Source: Hoeflea marina
GTDB lineage: Bacteria; Pseudomonadota; Alphaproteobacteria; Rhizobiales; Rhizobiaceae
Assembly: GCF_003182275.1 (NCBI RefSeq)
Contig: NZ_QGTR01000005.1
Span: 124,001-188,000 of the forward strand
Reading direction: 5' to 3'
Length of the DNA stretch: 64,000 nt
The notes beneath the pieces are model-generated. The model did not search any database and was not told where the DNA came from. It worked only from the letters and a program-made list of their open reading frames with translations. Shown here in pieces: positions 19,856 through 30,953 of the stretch (the first letter of the stretch is position 1; every line of letters starts with the position of its first letter). Made by a program: the position numbers and the translations under genes.

Positions 19856-22204
19856 TCAGTGCGCCGGGTTGAGCAGTTCCCAGACCCGGTGCGGGCTGGC
19901 GGGCATGGTCAGGTTGTTGTTCGAGATGGCATCGGTGACGGCATTGATCAGGGCCGGGGGAGAGCCGATGGCGCCTGCCTCGCCGCAGCCCTTGATGCCG
20001 AGAGGGTTGCTCGGGCAGGCGGTTTCCGTTGTGCTGACCTTGTAGGACGGCAGGTCGTCGGCGCGCGGCATGGTGTAGTCCATGTAGCTGGCCGTCAGCA
20101 GCTGCCCGGTTTGCGGATCGTAATAGGCGTTCTCCAGCAGCGCCTGGCCGATGCCCTGGGCGATGCCGCCATGCACCTGGCCCTCGACGATCATCGGGTT
20201 GATGATCTTGCCGAAGTCGTCGGAGGCGACGAACTGCACCACCTCGGTCTTGCCGGTGTCCGGATCGACCTCGACCTCGCAGATATAGCAGCCGGCCGGA
20301 AAGGTGAAGTTCGACGGATCGTAGAACGCCCCTTCCTTGAGGCCAGGCTCCAGGCCCGCCGGCAGATTGTGCGCGGTGTAGGCGGCGAGCGCCATCTGGA
20401 ACCAGGGCACCGACTTGTCCGTGCCGGCGACCTTGAGCTCACCGTTCTCGATGACGATGTCGCTCTCGTCCGCCTCCATCAGGTGGGCGGCGATCTTCTT
20501 GGCCTTGGCTTCGACCTTGTCGAGCGCCTTGACCACCGCCGACATGCCGACAGCGCCGGAGCGCGAGCCATAGGTCCCCATGCCCATCTGCACCTTGTCG
20601 GTGTCCCCATGGACGATCGACACACTGTCGATGCCGACGCCGAAGCGGTCGGACACCAGCTGCGCGAAGGTGGTTTCATGGCCCTGGCCGTGGCTGTGCG
20701 AACCGGTCAGCACCTCGATGGTGCCCACCGCATTGACCCGCACTTCCGCCGATTCCCACAGGCCGACGCCGGCGCCGAGCGATCCCACCGCCGCCGAGGG
20801 CGCAATGCCGCAGGCCTCGATGTAGCAGCTCATGCCGATGCCGCGCAGCTTGCCGCGCGAGGCCGCCTCTGCCTTCCGCCCCGGGAAACCGGCATAGTCG
20901 GCAGCCTGCATGGCCGCGTCTAGCGAGGCCTCGTAGTCACCGGCGTCATAGTTCATGATCACCGGCGTCTGGTGCGGGAACGAGCGGATGAAGTTGGTCC
21001 GCCTGAGCTCCGCCGGGGAAACGCCGAGTTCGCGCGCCGCCGTCTCCATGGTCCGCTCCAGCAGATAGGTCGCCTCCGGACGGCCGGCGCCGCGATAGGC
21101 GTCCACCGGTGCGGTGTTGGTGTAGACCGTGCGCACATTGGCGTGGATGGACGGGATGTCGTACTGGCCCGACAGCAGCGTCGCATAGAGATAGGTCGGC
21201 ACCGCCGAGGAAAACAGCGACATGTAGGCACCGAGATTGGCGATGGTGTCGACCTTCAGCCCGGTGATGCGGTTGTTGGCGTCGAACGCCATCTTCACCG
21301 TCGAGACATGGTCCCGGCCGTGCGCGTCGGTCAGGAAGGCCTCTGTCCGATCCGAATTCCACTTCACCGGCACGCCGGTGCGCTTGGAAGCCCACAGGCA
21401 GACGATCTCCTCCGGATAGATGTAGATCTTCGAGCCGAAGCCGCCGCCCACGTCGGGAGCGATGACGCGGAGCTTGTTCTCGGGTGCCACGTTGTAGAAG
21501 GCGCTCATGACCAGTCGGGCCACATGCGGATTCTGCGAGGTGGTCCAGACGGTGTAGTGGTCTTCGGCCTCGTCATAGACGCCGAGGGCCGCGCGCGGCT
21601 CCATCGGATTGGGCACCAGACGGTTGTTGATGATCTTCATTTCTGTGACATGGGCCGCCGCTGCGATGGCCGCGTCGGTAGCCGCAGCGTCGCCGATTTC
21701 CCAGTCAAAGATCAGGTTCCCCTTGGCCTCGGGATGGATCTGCGGAGCGCCGGGCTCCAGCGCGGCGGCGGCGCTGGTCACCAGCGGCAGGGTTTCGTAA
21801 TCGACCACGACGGCTTCCGCCGCATCCCTCGCCTGCGCCTTGGTGTCGGCGATGATCACCGCCACCGCATCGCCGACATAGCGCACCACGTCGGAAGCGA
21901 GCGGACGCCAGGCTCCCATGTTCATGGGCGAGCCGTCCTTGGAATGGATCATCCAGCCGCAGATCAGGTTGCCGATGGCGTCCTCGGTCAACTGTCTGCC
22001 GTTGAGAATGCCGACCACGCCGGGCATCTTTTCGGCCGCCGACGCGTCGATGCTCCTGATCCGCGCATGCGCGTGCGGCGAGCGAAGGAAATGGGCATGC
22101 TTCATGCCCGGAACGGTCATGTCGTCGGTGTAGCGGCCCTTACCTGTGATGAAACGCTTGTCTTCCTTGCGCGCCACGCGGGCGCCGATGCCTTCGAGTC
22201 CCAT
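19856..22204 (-). CDS. coxL: Molybdenum-binding large subunit, form II CO-dehydrogenase-like (CoxL)
   Basis: The 782-residue subunit of the xanthine oxidase family holds the molybdopterin cytosine dinucleotide cofactor. The active-site loop is AYRGAGR (residues 369-375), the form II signature, instead of AYxCSFR, which carries the copper-binding cysteine of true form I CO dehydrogenase. [25 protein letters not shown] and the catalytic glutamate in [12 protein letters not shown] are present. The physiological substrate of form II enzymes is uncertain; an aldehyde or N-heterocycle is as likely as CO. It lies between coxS and coxM. Confidence 0.9.
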   Translation of the reverse strand: MGLEGIGARVARKEDKRFITGKGRYTDDMTVPGMKHAHFLRSPHAHARIRSIDASAAEKMPGVVGILNGRQLTEDAIGNLICGWMIHSKDGSPMNMGAWRPLASDVVRYVGDAVAVIIADTKAQARDAAEAVVVDYETLPLVTSAAAALEPGAPQIHPEAKGNLIFDWEIGDAAATDAAIAAAAHVTEMKIINNRLVPNPMEPRAALGVYDEAEDHYTVWTTSQNPHVARLVMSAFYNVAPENKLRVIAPDVGGGFGSKIYIYPEEIVCLWASKRTGVPVKWNSDRTEAFLTDAHGRDHVSTVKMAFDANNRITGLKVDTIANLGAYMSLFSSAVPTYLYATLLSGQYDIPSIHANVRTVYTNTAPVDAYRGAGRPEATYLLERTMETAARELGVSPAELRRTNFIRSFPHQTPVIMNYDAGDYEASLDAAMQAADYAGFPGRKAEAASRGKLRGIGMSCYIEACGIAPSAAVGSLGAGVGLWESAEVRVNAVGTIEVLTGSHSHGQGHETTFAQLVSDRFGVGIDSVSIVHGDTDKVQMGMGTYGSRSGAVGMSAVVKALDKVEAKAKKIAAHLMEADESDIVIENGELKVAGTDKSVPWFQMALAAYTAHNLPAGLEPGLKEGAFYDPSNFTFPAGCYICEVEVDPDTGKTEVVQFVASDDFGKIINPMIVEGQVHGGIAQGIGQALLENAYYDPQTGQLLTASYMDYTMPRADDLPSYKVSTTETACPSNPLGIKGCGEAGAIGSPPALINAVTDAISNNNLTMPASPHRVWELLNPAH

Positions 22205-22292
22205 TTCTTCCTCCTCCGGAACATGGGCCCACGGGCGGGAAAAAGCTGCCGGACAGCATGATCTTTTTCAACCCGTCGGCTGATGGATCAGT

Positions 22293-22781
<489 letters not shown>

Positions 22782-23078
22782 CGATTTCCTCCCTTGGGTA
22801 TGACGTGGCTGCGACCCTCGGCGCATAGTTTGCCTTTTTTCGGAAAGGATCAACACCGATTCCACATATTTTCGTCGGCGCTTAACAAACGCATCACTCA
22901 GGCCCTGAATTTTAGAGATTTCTGAAATTTTGAGGCGCCGGGCATTGGGCGTCCTGTGAGGGGGCCGATGCCGCGCCGTTGAAAATAACACGTGCATGCG
23001 CCTTGGCATGGGGTAAGATCGCGGCGCCTGCGGGGGCGAAACGCCGGCGTTGCACGCCGCACTCAACTGGAGAAGTCC

Positions 23079-23342
23079 ATGAAGAAAGTCATTGCAGTCA
23101 TGTTGGTTGCCGCCGCCCTGGCGGGATGCACACAGACCGAAAAGGGTGCGACCATTGGCGCTGCCTCGGGCGCGGCCATCGGCGGCATCGCCACCGGCCG
23201 GGTCGGCGGAGCGCTGGTTGGAGCGGCCATCGGCGGCGTCGCCGGCGCACTCATCGGTCGCGCCTCGGAACATCCGGGCCAGTGCTACTACCGCAACAGC
23301 CGGGGCCAGCGCTACCTGGCCCAGTGCCCGCGCGGCTACTGA
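23079..23342 (+). CDS. Small glycine-zipper lipoprotein
   Basis: The 87-residue precursor has a signal peptide ending in the lipobox LAGC (cysteine near residue 17). The mature part is mostly an alanine- and glycine-rich zipper with GAAxGAAIGG-type repeats, then a short tail with two cysteines ending PRGY. Such YMGG/glycine-zipper proteins insert in membranes and are common envelope proteins of unknown role in rhizobia. A GGAGAA ribosome-binding site precedes the ATG. It is monocistronic, between divergent coxS and the TRAP operon. Confidence 0.8.
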   Translation: MKKVIAVMLVAAALAGCTQTEKGATIGAASGAAIGGIATGRVGGALVGAAIGGVAGALIGRASEHPGQCYYRNSRGQRYLAQCPRGY

Positions 23343-23504
23343 TCCGAACCCGTCCCGGCCGCGCCACTGGCGCGACCGGGACCTCCGCGCCCGACAATCC
23401 GAACTTCGCGGCAATGCGGTTTTCCTCTGGTCAGAGGCGGATTTAGGACCTAGTTTCCTTCAAAGGCAATGGAGAATGCCTGCAAAAACCGGAGGGGAAC
23501 CAGG

Positions 23505-24554
23505 ATGAACAGACGAGATCTTTTCAAAATCGTTGCGGCCACTGCAATCTCGGCGAGCGCTTTCGGCTTCGCCCCCACAACGGCAGTTGCCCAGGAAGTC
23601 ACGTTGAGACTGCATCAGTTCCTTCCCGCGCAGGCGAATGTCCCCGCCCATGTCCTTATTCCGTGGGCCGAGAAGGTCGGCACGGATTCGGGCGGGCGCA
23701 TCAAGGTCGAGGTCTATTCCGCCATGGAGCTGGGGGGCAAGCCGCCCGAGCTGATCGACCAGGCCGTCAATGGCGTCGTCGACATCGTCTGGACGCTTCC
23801 GGGATACACGCCCGGTCGTTTCCCCCGCACCGAGGCATTCGAGCTGCCGTTCACCATGACCAATGCGGAAGCGACCTCGAAGGCCTATTGGGACCTGTTC
23901 GAATCCGACATGAAGGATCAGGACTTCAAGGGCATCAAGATACTCGGCACCTGGGTGCACGGACCCGGCGTCATTCACGCCAAGGGCGACGGCATCCGCA
24001 AGCTCGAGGACATGCAGGGCAAGAAGCTCCGCGGTCCGACGCGCGTGATCAACGCACTGCTGGCGGAGATGGGCTCGGAACCGATCGGCATGCCGGTGCC
24101 AGCGATTCCGGAAGCCCTTTCCAAGGGCGTCATCGACGGCACCGTCATCCCCTGGGAAGTCACGCCGTCGCTCAAGATCGCCGAGCTGGTCACCACGCAC
24201 ACCGAGTTCTCTGGTGACCGCGCACTCTACACGGCGGCCTTCGTGCTGGCGATGAATCAGGCCAGGTACGACAGCCTGCCCGACGATCTCAAGAAGGTCA
24301 TCGACGACAATTCCGGCAAGGCCTTTTCCGCCAGCGCCGGCAGGAACATGCAGGAATACGACGCGCCGGGCCGCAAGATCGCGGTGGACAGCGGCAACAC
24401 CATGATCGAGCTCGACCAGGCCGAGGTTGATCGCTGGAAGGCCGCCGCCGAGCCGGTGCTGACCAACTGGTATGCGGAAATGGACGCCAAGGGCATCGAT
24501 GGCAAGGCGCTCTATGCCAAGGCGCAGGATCTGATCGCCAAATACAGCAATTGA
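23505..24554 (+). CDS. dctP: TRAP transporter periplasmic substrate-binding protein (DctP family)
   Basis: The 349-residue binding protein starts with MNRRDLFK, a twin-arginine-like signal, and a cleavage site near AVAQE. Typical DctP sequence follows, including the ligand-contacting region KKLRGPTRVINALLAEMG, whose arginine normally binds a carboxylate. It delivers an organic acid to the DctQM membrane unit encoded 1.4 kb downstream. The ATG at 23505 is preferred over an in-frame ATG at 23469 because the signal peptide begins there. The nearby sulfolactate genes make sulfolactate a plausible ligand, but that is inference. Confidence 0.88.
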   Translation: MNRRDLFKIVAATAISASAFGFAPTTAVAQEVTLRLHQFLPAQANVPAHVLIPWAEKVGTDSGGRIKVEVYSAMELGGKPPELIDQAVNGVVDIVWTLPGYTPGRFPRTEAFELPFTMTNAEATSKAYWDLFESDMKDQDFKGIKILGTWVHGPGVIHAKGDGIRKLEDMQGKKLRGPTRVINALLAEMGSEPIGMPVPAIPEALSKGVIDGTVIPWEVTPSLKIAELVTTHTEFSGDRALYTAAFVLAMNQARYDSLPDDLKKVIDDNSGKAFSASAGRNMQEYDAPGRKIAVDSGNTMIELDQAEVDRWKAAAEPVLTNWYAEMDAKGIDGKALYAKAQDLIAKYSN

Positions 24555-24609
24555 GGCGGATCACCCGCAAGGGACCGGCGGGGCGTCGACCGCCTCGCCG
24601 GATGAAACA

Positions 24610-25944
24610 ATGACACTACTGATCGCCGGAGGCGGTATCGCCGGCCTGACCTTAGCCCTGACATGCCACCAGATCGGCATGCCCGTGCGCGTGTTCGAAC
24701 AGGTGGAGACACCGCAGCCGCTCGGTGTCGGCATCAATCTCCAGCCCCACGCGGTGCGGGAACTGCACGATCTCCGACTTCGCGAGGAACTTGAGGCGAT
24801 TTCCGTCCGCACGGCGGAAGTCGCCTATTTCTCCAAGCGCGGCCGCCCGATCTGGGCCGAGCCGCGCGGGCTGGCCGCCGGCTATCTGTGGCCGCAATAT
24901 TCTATCCACCGCGGCGGGCTGCAGATGTTGCTGCTCGACGCGGTGCGCCGGCGCCTTGGTCCCGGGGCGGTCGTCACCGGTGTCCGCGCCGCAGGCTTCG
25001 AGCAGTCGGCAGACGGCGTCATGCTCCATCTGGAGGATCGCCACGGCAACCGCCGCACCGAGCACGGCGACATGCTGGTCGGCGCCGATGGAATCCACTC
25101 CCGGATCCGGCTGCAGATCCATCCCTCGGAAGGTCCGCCGATCTGGGGCGGCGCCATCCTCTGGCGCGCCACCTCGCAGGCGCGACCGTTTCTCGGCGGC
25201 GCTACCATGGCGATGGCCGGCCATGAATGGCAGAAGTTCGTCGCCTATCCGATCTCGGCGCCCGATGCCGGGACCGGCCTGGCGGAGATCAACTGGATCG
25301 CCGAACTCAAGCGCCAGCCCGACGCCGCCTGGAGCCGGGAGGACTGGAACAGGAAGGGCGACCTGGCCGATTTCCTCCCCGCCTTTGCGGACTGGCGGTT
25401 CGACTGGCTCGATGTTCCCGCGCTGATCCGCTCGGCGAAGTCCGTCTACGAGTATCCCATGGTCGACCGCGATCCGGTGGACCACTGGCGCGACGGCCGC
25501 GTCAGCCTGATCGGCGACGCAGCCCATCCGATGTATCCGATCGGCTCCAACGGCGCCTCCCAGGCGATCCTCGACGGGCGCGTGCTCGGACGCTGTCTTG
25601 TCGCATCGGGAGTGTCGGAGGCGGCCCTGATCGCCTATGAAGAGGAGCGCCGCCCGGCGACCACCCGGATCGTGCTCGCCAACCGGGTCAATGGTCCCGA
25701 CCAGGTGATGCAACGGGTCGAGGAGCTGTGCGGCGGCGAATTTGACACCATTGCCGACGTCATGTCGGAGAGAGAACTCCATGACTATGCCGGACATTAC
25801 AAGAAGCTCGCCGGTTTTGACATGGAATGGCTCAACCGGCGCCCGCCGCTCGTCGCAGCCGGTGACCGCGTCGCAGCAGGAGGAGCCGGTGGCGCCTCGG
25901 CCGGTGGCGTTGCTGCGGCTCCGTCCGCTTCGGGCCGGCCATGA
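24610..25944 (+). CDS. FAD-dependent monooxygenase (UbiH/salicylate hydroxylase family)
   Basis: The 444-residue group A flavoprotein hydroxylase has an N-terminal dinucleotide motif GGGIAGLTLAL, the DG motif GADGIHSRIR near residue 158, and the second FAD motif RVSLIGDAAHPMYPIGSNGASQA near residue 300. It lies inside the TRAP operon between dctP and dctQ, overlapping dctQ by 4 bp, so its substrate is probably linked to transport. The last 30 residues are an Ala/Gly-rich tail (AAGGAGGASAGGVAAAP) unlike the family, perhaps a drifted 3' end. The substrate is unknown. Confidence 0.82.
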   Translation: MTLLIAGGGIAGLTLALTCHQIGMPVRVFEQVETPQPLGVGINLQPHAVRELHDLRLREELEAISVRTAEVAYFSKRGRPIWAEPRGLAAGYLWPQYSIHRGGLQMLLLDAVRRRLGPGAVVTGVRAAGFEQSADGVMLHLEDRHGNRRTEHGDMLVGADGIHSRIRLQIHPSEGPPIWGGAILWRATSQARPFLGGATMAMAGHEWQKFVAYPISAPDAGTGLAEINWIAELKRQPDAAWSREDWNRKGDLADFLPAFADWRFDWLDVPALIRSAKSVYEYPMVDRDPVDHWRDGRVSLIGDAAHPMYPIGSNGASQAILDGRVLGRCLVASGVSEAALIAYEEERRPATTRIVLANRVNGPDQVMQRVEELCGGEFDTIADVMSERELHDYAGHYKKLAGFDMEWLNRRPPLVAAGDRVAAGGAGGASAGGVAAAPSASGRP

Positions 25945-26471
25945 TTGATCGCCTCGACGCGGGCATGCGCAAGCTCAGCGCCGCCATGGCCGTTCTCGGC
26001 GGCCTGGCGCTCGCCGCGGTCATCCTGTCGACGGTGGTCTCGGTGACTGGACGCGGTCTGATCCCGATCGGCCTCAAGCCGATCCGCGGCGACTTCGAAC
26101 TTGTCGAGCTCGGCACCGGCTTTGCCGTCTTCGCCTTTCTCGGCTGGTGCCAGATCAACCGCCAGCATGCCGCAGTCGAGATCCTCACCATGCGCATGAG
26201 TGCCGGAGCCAACCGATTCATCGACCTCGTCGCCGATGTCATGATGCTCGGCGCGGCGCTGCTGATCACCGTCCGGCACGGCCAGGGGATGCTCGACAAG
26301 ATGAGCTACGGCGAGACGACCTTCATCCTGCAGTACCCGATCTGGTGGGCCTATGCCGCCGGCCTTGCCGGTGCGGTCGTCTTCGTGCTTGTCTGCATGC
26401 ACTGCGTCTTACTCAGCCTGCATGCGCTCGTGACCGGAAAGGCGCGCGAGAGCGGGGGAGCAGTCCAGTGA
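25941..26471 (+). CDS. dctQ: TRAP transporter small permease (DctQ family)
   Basis: The 176-residue inner-membrane protein has four predicted helices and the DctQ pattern ELVELGTGFAVFAFLGWCQINRQHAAVE in the second half of helix 2. It bridges the binding protein and the large permease. The start overlaps the monooxygenase stop (ATGA) and the stop overlaps the dctM GTG start, so the three genes are translationally coupled. Confidence 0.88.
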   Translation: MIDRLDAGMRKLSAAMAVLGGLALAAVILSTVVSVTGRGLIPIGLKPIRGDFELVELGTGFAVFAFLGWCQINRQHAAVEILTMRMSAGANRFIDLVADVMMLGAALLITVRHGQGMLDKMSYGETTFILQYPIWWAYAAGLAGAVVFVLVCMHCVLLSLHALVTGKARESGGAVQ

Positions 26472-27790
26472 CCGGCATCGAAATCGCCCTCGCCTCGTTC
26501 CCGGTTCTGCTGGCGCTGATATTTCTGCGCATACCGATCGGACTTGCCATGCTGCTGACGGGCATCGGCGGGATCTATCTCATCACCGGTTCGTTCCTGA
26601 TGATCTCGGGCCAGCTCAGGAACCTGACCTGGGGCACGTTCTCCGGCTACTCGCTGTCGATCATCCCGCTGTTCCTGCTGATGGGCCAGTTCGCCACGCT
26701 CGGCGGCATGTCGCAGGCGCTGTTCAAGGCAGCCGAAACCTGGCTCGGGCACCGCAAGGGCGGCGTCGCGATGGCCGCGGTCGGCGCCTGCGCCGGCTTC
26801 GGCGCCATCTGTGGCTCCTCGCTGGCGACGGCCGCCACCATGGGCCAGGTCGCGCTTCCCGAACTCAGGCGCTACGGCTATTCGGGCGAGCTTGCCACCG
26901 GTACGCTTGCCGCGGGCGGCACGCTCGGCATCCTGATACCTCCCTCCGTCATCCTCGTCATTTACGCCATCCTCACCGAGCAGAACATCGCCAAGCTGTT
27001 CGTGGCCGCTTTCATTCCGGGCATTCTCGCCGCCATCGGCTACATTATCACAATCGCCATCTATGTCCGCCTCAAGCCCAAGTCGGCCGGCAGCCGCGAG
27101 CGCGCGACCTATGCCGAGCGCTTCCGCAGTCTTGCCGCGGTCTGGCCCGTGCTCATCGTGTTCCTCGTCGTCGTCGGCGGCATCTATGGCGGCATCTTCA
27201 CCCCGACCGAAGCTGCGGCCATCGGCGCCTTCGGCACGGGTCTGATCGCGCTGGTCAACGGCGGCCTGACCTTCAAGTCGCTCGGGCAATCCTTCCTCGC
27301 CACGGCAGGATCGACGGCGATGATCTTTCTCATCGTCCTAGGTGCGGGTGTGTTCAACAGCTTTCTTGCGCTCTCCCAGTTGCCGCAGACCGCCGCCGCC
27401 TTTGTCACCGCGCAGGGGTTCAATCCATGGCTGGTGATGGTGTCGGTGCTGCTGCTCTACCTGGTGTTCGGCTGCGTGATGGATTCGCTGTCGATGATCC
27501 TGCTCACCGTACCGATCTTCTTCCCGATCATGTCGGCGCTCGATTTCGGTCTCAACCCCGAGGAGTTCGCGCTCTGGTTCGGCATCATCGTGCTCATCGT
27601 CGTGGAGGTCGGGTTGATCACGCCACCGGTGGGGATGAACCTGTTCGTCATCAATTCGATGGCGAAGGAGACGCCGCTGCAGGCGACCTATCGCGGCGTC
27701 CTGCCCTTCGTGATGAGCGACCTGATGCGGGTGGCGATCCTGACGCTGTTTCCGTCGATCACGCTGCTTGGGGTGCGGCTGCTCTACTGA
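26468..27790 (+). CDS. dctM: TRAP transporter large permease (DctM family)
   Basis: The 440-residue permease has about 12 membrane segments and family motifs FLRIPIGLAMLLTG, GFGAICGSSLATAATMGQVALPE and GGTLGILIPPSVILVIYAI. It forms the sodium-driven channel. The start is a GTG overlapping the dctQ stop (GTGA at 26468-26471); the open frame upstream to 26147 lies inside dctQ. The gene ends 9 bp from the stop of the convergent comC-like gene with no visible terminator. Confidence 0.9.
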   Translation: MTGIEIALASFPVLLALIFLRIPIGLAMLLTGIGGIYLITGSFLMISGQLRNLTWGTFSGYSLSIIPLFLLMGQFATLGGMSQALFKAAETWLGHRKGGVAMAAVGACAGFGAICGSSLATAATMGQVALPELRRYGYSGELATGTLAAGGTLGILIPPSVILVIYAILTEQNIAKLFVAAFIPGILAAIGYIITIAIYVRLKPKSAGSRERATYAERFRSLAAVWPVLIVFLVVVGGIYGGIFTPTEAAAIGAFGTGLIALVNGGLTFKSLGQSFLATAGSTAMIFLIVLGAGVFNSFLALSQLPQTAAAFVTAQGFNPWLVMVSVLLLYLVFGCVMDSLSMILLTVPIFFPIMSALDFGLNPEEFALWFGIIVLIVVEVGLITPPVGMNLFVINSMAKETPLQATYRGVLPFVMSDLMRVAILTLFPSITLLGVRLLY

Positions 27791-27799
27791 GCGCGTCGG

Positions 27800-28795
27800 T
27801 CAGGCGCCGATGCGGCGGATCTCGTCGGCCAGCGCCGCTTCGACCGGAATTCCCTCGGCGCTCAGCCTTGCCTTGATCTCCTGGCGGCGGCGGCCGGGAA
27901 GCCGGGCGCCCTCCGTGCCCGCCACCATTTCCGCCATGGCCGCGAAGCGGTCCATGCCCCCCGGGCCGAAGGCATTCGGATCGATGGCGATGATCGCCTG
28001 TCCGGTGCCCGGCGGATCGCCCTTGTCGTCGAAGAACGAGCTTGCCTGATAGGCGTAGTTGGCCCCGGTCAGGCCGGCGCAGAGCAGTTCCACCATCAGC
28101 GCCAAAGCCGTGCCCTTGGCGTCGCCCAGCGGCACCATGGTGCCGGCCATGGCTGCCTTCGCATCGGTGGTCGGATGGCCGTCGGGATCGAGCGCCCAGC
28201 CTTCCGGAATCGGTTCGCCCTTCTGGGCGGCGGCCATGATCTTGCCGCGCGCCACCTTCGACAGCGAGATGTCGACCACCACCGGCTCATCGTCGGGGAG
28301 CGGTGCCGCGAAGGCGATCGGGTCGGTGCCGAACAGCGGCCGGTTGCCGCCCCAGGGCGCCATCGCGGCGGGCGCGTTGGCCACCATGATCGCGGCGACG
28401 CCGCGGTTTGCCAGCGCCTCGACGACGACGCCGGCCACGCCGCAGTGATGCGAGCGGCGGATGCCGGCGATGGCGATGCCTTGCGTCAAGGCCGCATCCG
28501 GCAGCCAGTCGAGCGCCAGGTCGATGGCGGGGTAGGCGAAGCCGTGGGCGCCGTCGACGGCGAGCGAGCCCGGCCGGGTCTGCGTTGCCGTGGCGCGGGC
28601 AAAGCCGTCGACCTTTCCGGCCTGCGCCTGCGCCGTGTAGGAGGCGACGCGCCGCAATCCGTGGCCGCCCTGGCCGGCGAGTTCGGCCGCCAGCAGCGCG
28701 CGCGCCACCGATGCGGCATTGTCCGGGGATGTCCGGCTGCGGGTGAGAGCACCCGTGATCAGCGCCGTCACCTCGTCGGGGGTCATGATGATCAT
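27800..28795 (-). CDS. comC: Ldh-family dehydrogenase, probably (R)-sulfolactate dehydrogenase (ComC)
   Basis: The 331-residue protein belongs to the malate/L-lactate/sulfolactate (Ldh_2) dehydrogenase family, unrelated to Rossmann lactate dehydrogenases. GQGGHGLRRV near residue 45, IRRSHHCGVAG with the catalytic histidine near residue 117, and APWGGNRPLFGTDPIAFAAP are typical. ComC interconverts sulfopyruvate and (R)-sulfolactate. In known sulfolactate clusters it works with SlcC to convert the S to the R enantiomer, which fits the neighbours here. Alternative substrates such as malate or ureidoglycolate cannot be excluded. Fourth gene of the suy operon. Confidence 0.72.
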   Translation of the reverse strand: MIIMTPDEVTALITGALTRSRTSPDNAASVARALLAAELAGQGGHGLRRVASYTAQAQAGKVDGFARATATQTRPGSLAVDGAHGFAYPAIDLALDWLPDAALTQGIAIAGIRRSHHCGVAGVVVEALANRGVAAIMVANAPAAMAPWGGNRPLFGTDPIAFAAPLPDDEPVVVDISLSKVARGKIMAAAQKGEPIPEGWALDPDGHPTTDAKAAMAGTMVPLGDAKGTALALMVELLCAGLTGANYAYQASSFFDDKGDPPGTGQAIIAIDPNAFGPGGMDRFAAMAEMVAGTEGARLPGRRRQEIKARLSAEGIPVEAALADEIRRIGA

Positions 28796-28800
28796 TCGGT

Positions 28801-29733
28801 CTATGTCCTGCGTGCGAGGGCTTCAAGGATCTTGTCGGCAATCAGGTCGCTGACCCGGACATTGGATTCCTCCGTCACGCCGGCAATGTGCGGCGTCAGC
28901 AGGCAATTGCCGAGACCGGAGAATTTGGCGCCGGCTTCCGCCGTCAGCGGTTCGGTCTCGAACACGTCGAGTGCGGCGCCGCCGAGTCGGGCCGTCGCCA
29001 GCGCCTCGGCCAGCGCGCCCTCGTCGACGATGCCGCCGCGCGCCGCGTTGATCAGCACCGAATGCGGCTTCATCTTGGCGAGCGCCTCGGCATTGATCAT
29101 GCGCCGGGTCTGGTCGTTGAGCGGCGTGTGCAGCGACACCACGTCGGACAATTCCAGCACCGAATCGAGCGAAACATTGCGGGCAATCTGCCATCCCGGG
29201 TGATCCGCCATGACATAGGGATCATAGGCAATCACCTGCATGCCCATCATGTGCGCCCGCCAGGCCACCTCCCGGGCGATCGAACCGAAGCCGACAAGGC
29301 CCATGGTCTTGCCGGCCAGTTCGCGGCCGATCATCGCCTCGCGCGGCCAGCGTCCGGCAGCCACATCCGCCGAGCGCAACCATGCACCGCGTAAGAGCAT
29401 CAGCGCCGAGGTGATGACATATTCCGCCACAGACAGGTCGTTGGCGCCGGTTGCGGGAATGACCTTGATGGAGCGCGCCTTGCAGGCGCCGACATCGATG
29501 TTGTCGAGGCCGACGCCGAGCCGGCCCACGGCACGCAGTCTCGGCGCCATCGACAGGAGCACTTCGCGAACCTGGGTGCGGTTGCGGACGATGATCGCGC
29601 GGGCCGACGCCAGATGGGCATGCAGGGCATCGGGCTGATCCACGAGTTTCGGATCGTAGAGGGTGTCATGAGCATCGGCGAGGCGCTTGACCGCCTCGCC
29701 GTCCATGAACTCGGTGATGACTATGTCGGCCAT
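28801..29733 (-). CDS. slcC: D-isomer-specific 2-hydroxyacid dehydrogenase, probably (S)-sulfolactate dehydrogenase (SlcC)
   Basis: The 310-residue NAD-dependent enzyme has the VGFGSIAREVA Rossmann motif near residue 148 and the catalytic triad in NAARGGIVDEGAL (R), FETEPL (E) and LLTPHIAG (H). Family members oxidize many 2-hydroxyacids. Placement between suyB and comC, the order known from characterised sulfolactate degraders, makes oxidation of (S)-sulfolactate to sulfopyruvate the best call. A 5-bp gap separates it from comC and 27 bp from suyB. Confidence 0.72.
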   Translation of the reverse strand: MADIVITEFMDGEAVKRLADAHDTLYDPKLVDQPDALHAHLASARAIIVRNRTQVREVLLSMAPRLRAVGRLGVGLDNIDVGACKARSIKVIPATGANDLSVAEYVITSALMLLRGAWLRSADVAAGRWPREAMIGRELAGKTMGLVGFGSIAREVAWRAHMMGMQVIAYDPYVMADHPGWQIARNVSLDSVLELSDVVSLHTPLNDQTRRMINAEALAKMKPHSVLINAARGGIVDEGALAEALATARLGGAALDVFETEPLTAEAGAKFSGLGNCLLTPHIAGVTEESNVRVSDLIADKILEALARRT

Positions 29734-29760
29734 GGGTCCATCCTGTTGGCGAACGCCGCC

Positions 29761-30942
29761 TCAGGCGCTGCGATAGAGCTTGGTCATCGAGAACTCCCGA
29801 TGGCCGAGCGCCTCCGCGGCTGTCGAGCGACCATTCGACGTACGGATGATCATGTCAATAAGGCTGTCTCCGGCCTCGTCGATGGTCATGTCGCGGCGCA
29901 GGATGCCTGAGACATCCACGTCCACATGTTCGCCCATGGTGCGGACCGTGCGCGGATTGGCGGTGATCTTGATCACCGGCACGATCGGGTTGCCGACCAC
30001 GTTGCCCTGGCCCGTGGGGAAGGTGTGGACGACATAGCCGCCAGCGGCCATCAGCGTCACGCATTCCGCCGCCGCCGACGAGGAATCCATGAAATACAGG
30101 CCTTTGCCCGACCGCGGCTGCTCGGCCGGCTCGAGAATGTCGATGTACTGCGAAGTGCGACCGATCTTTTCGAGATTGCCCAGAGCCTTCTCCTCGATCG
30201 TCGTCAGGCCGCCCTCGATGTTTCCCTTGGTCGGCTGGGAATCCGACAGGTCGTCTGTCTGGTGGGCGAAGATGACGTCGTTCTGGTAGGCTTCCCACAT
30301 CTTGTACCAGCGGTCGCCGACCTCCTCGTTGATGGCTCGGGCCTTGCAGATGTGCTCGGCACCGGTGATCTCCGAGGTCTCGCCGAAGCAGCCGTAGATG
30401 CCTTCCGGCAGCAGCTTGTCGTACATGTTGCCCACCGTCGGACAGGAGCCGAGACCGGTCGTGGTGTCGCTCTCGCCGCACTTGGTCGAGACCCACAGCT
30501 CCGACACGGAGCATTCCTCGCGCTGCAGCTCGGAGGCGAAATGCACGAAGTCCTTGGCCGCGCGCGAAGCGTCCATGATGGTCTTCAGATCGCCGTTCTG
30601 CTCGATGGAGAAGGCTGCAACCGGCTTGCCGGTGGAGGCGATGCCGTCGGCGATCTTCTTGGTCCAGCCGGGCTCGATGCCGATGACCACCACGGCGGCG
30701 ACGTTCGGATTGGCGCCGGTGCCGATCATGGTGCGGAAATGCAGGTCGAGGTCCTCGCCGAACTGCAGCCGTCCATAGGCGTGCGGCAGCGCCATCGTGC
30801 CCTTGATGTTGTTGGCGACCGCTTCGCAGGCCGCATTCGAGATGTCATCCACGGGCAGGATGATGACGTGATTGCGCACACCGACCCGGCCGTTCTCGCG
30901 CCGGTAGCCCATGAATGTGAGATTGGAATATTTCGATGCCAT
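29761..30942 (-). CDS. suyB: Sulfolactate sulfo-lyase large subunit SuyB
   Basis: SuyAB cleaves (R)-3-sulfolactate to pyruvate and sulfite. The 393-residue protein is of the UxaA/altronate dehydratase C-terminal family. [25 protein letters not shown] at the N-terminus and [19 protein letters not shown] near residue 175 agree with SuyB as I remember it better than with altronate or galactarate dehydratase. The ATG at 30942 follows an AGGAG site at 30951-30955. It begins 11 bp after suyA. The activity is inferred from family and neighbours. Confidence 0.85.
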   Translation of the reverse strand: MASKYSNLTFMGYRRENGRVGVRNHVIILPVDDISNAACEAVANNIKGTMALPHAYGRLQFGEDLDLHFRTMIGTGANPNVAAVVVIGIEPGWTKKIADGIASTGKPVAAFSIEQNGDLKTIMDASRAAKDFVHFASELQREECSVSELWVSTKCGESDTTTGLGSCPTVGNMYDKLLPEGIYGCFGETSEITGAEHICKARAINEEVGDRWYKMWEAYQNDVIFAHQTDDLSDSQPTKGNIEGGLTTIEEKALGNLEKIGRTSQYIDILEPAEQPRSGKGLYFMDSSSAAAECVTLMAAGGYVVHTFPTGQGNVVGNPIVPVIKITANPRTVRTMGEHVDVDVSGILRRDMTIDEAGDSLIDMIIRTSNGRSTAAEALGHREFSMTKLYRSA

Positions 30943-30953
30943 GGGAGCCGCTC

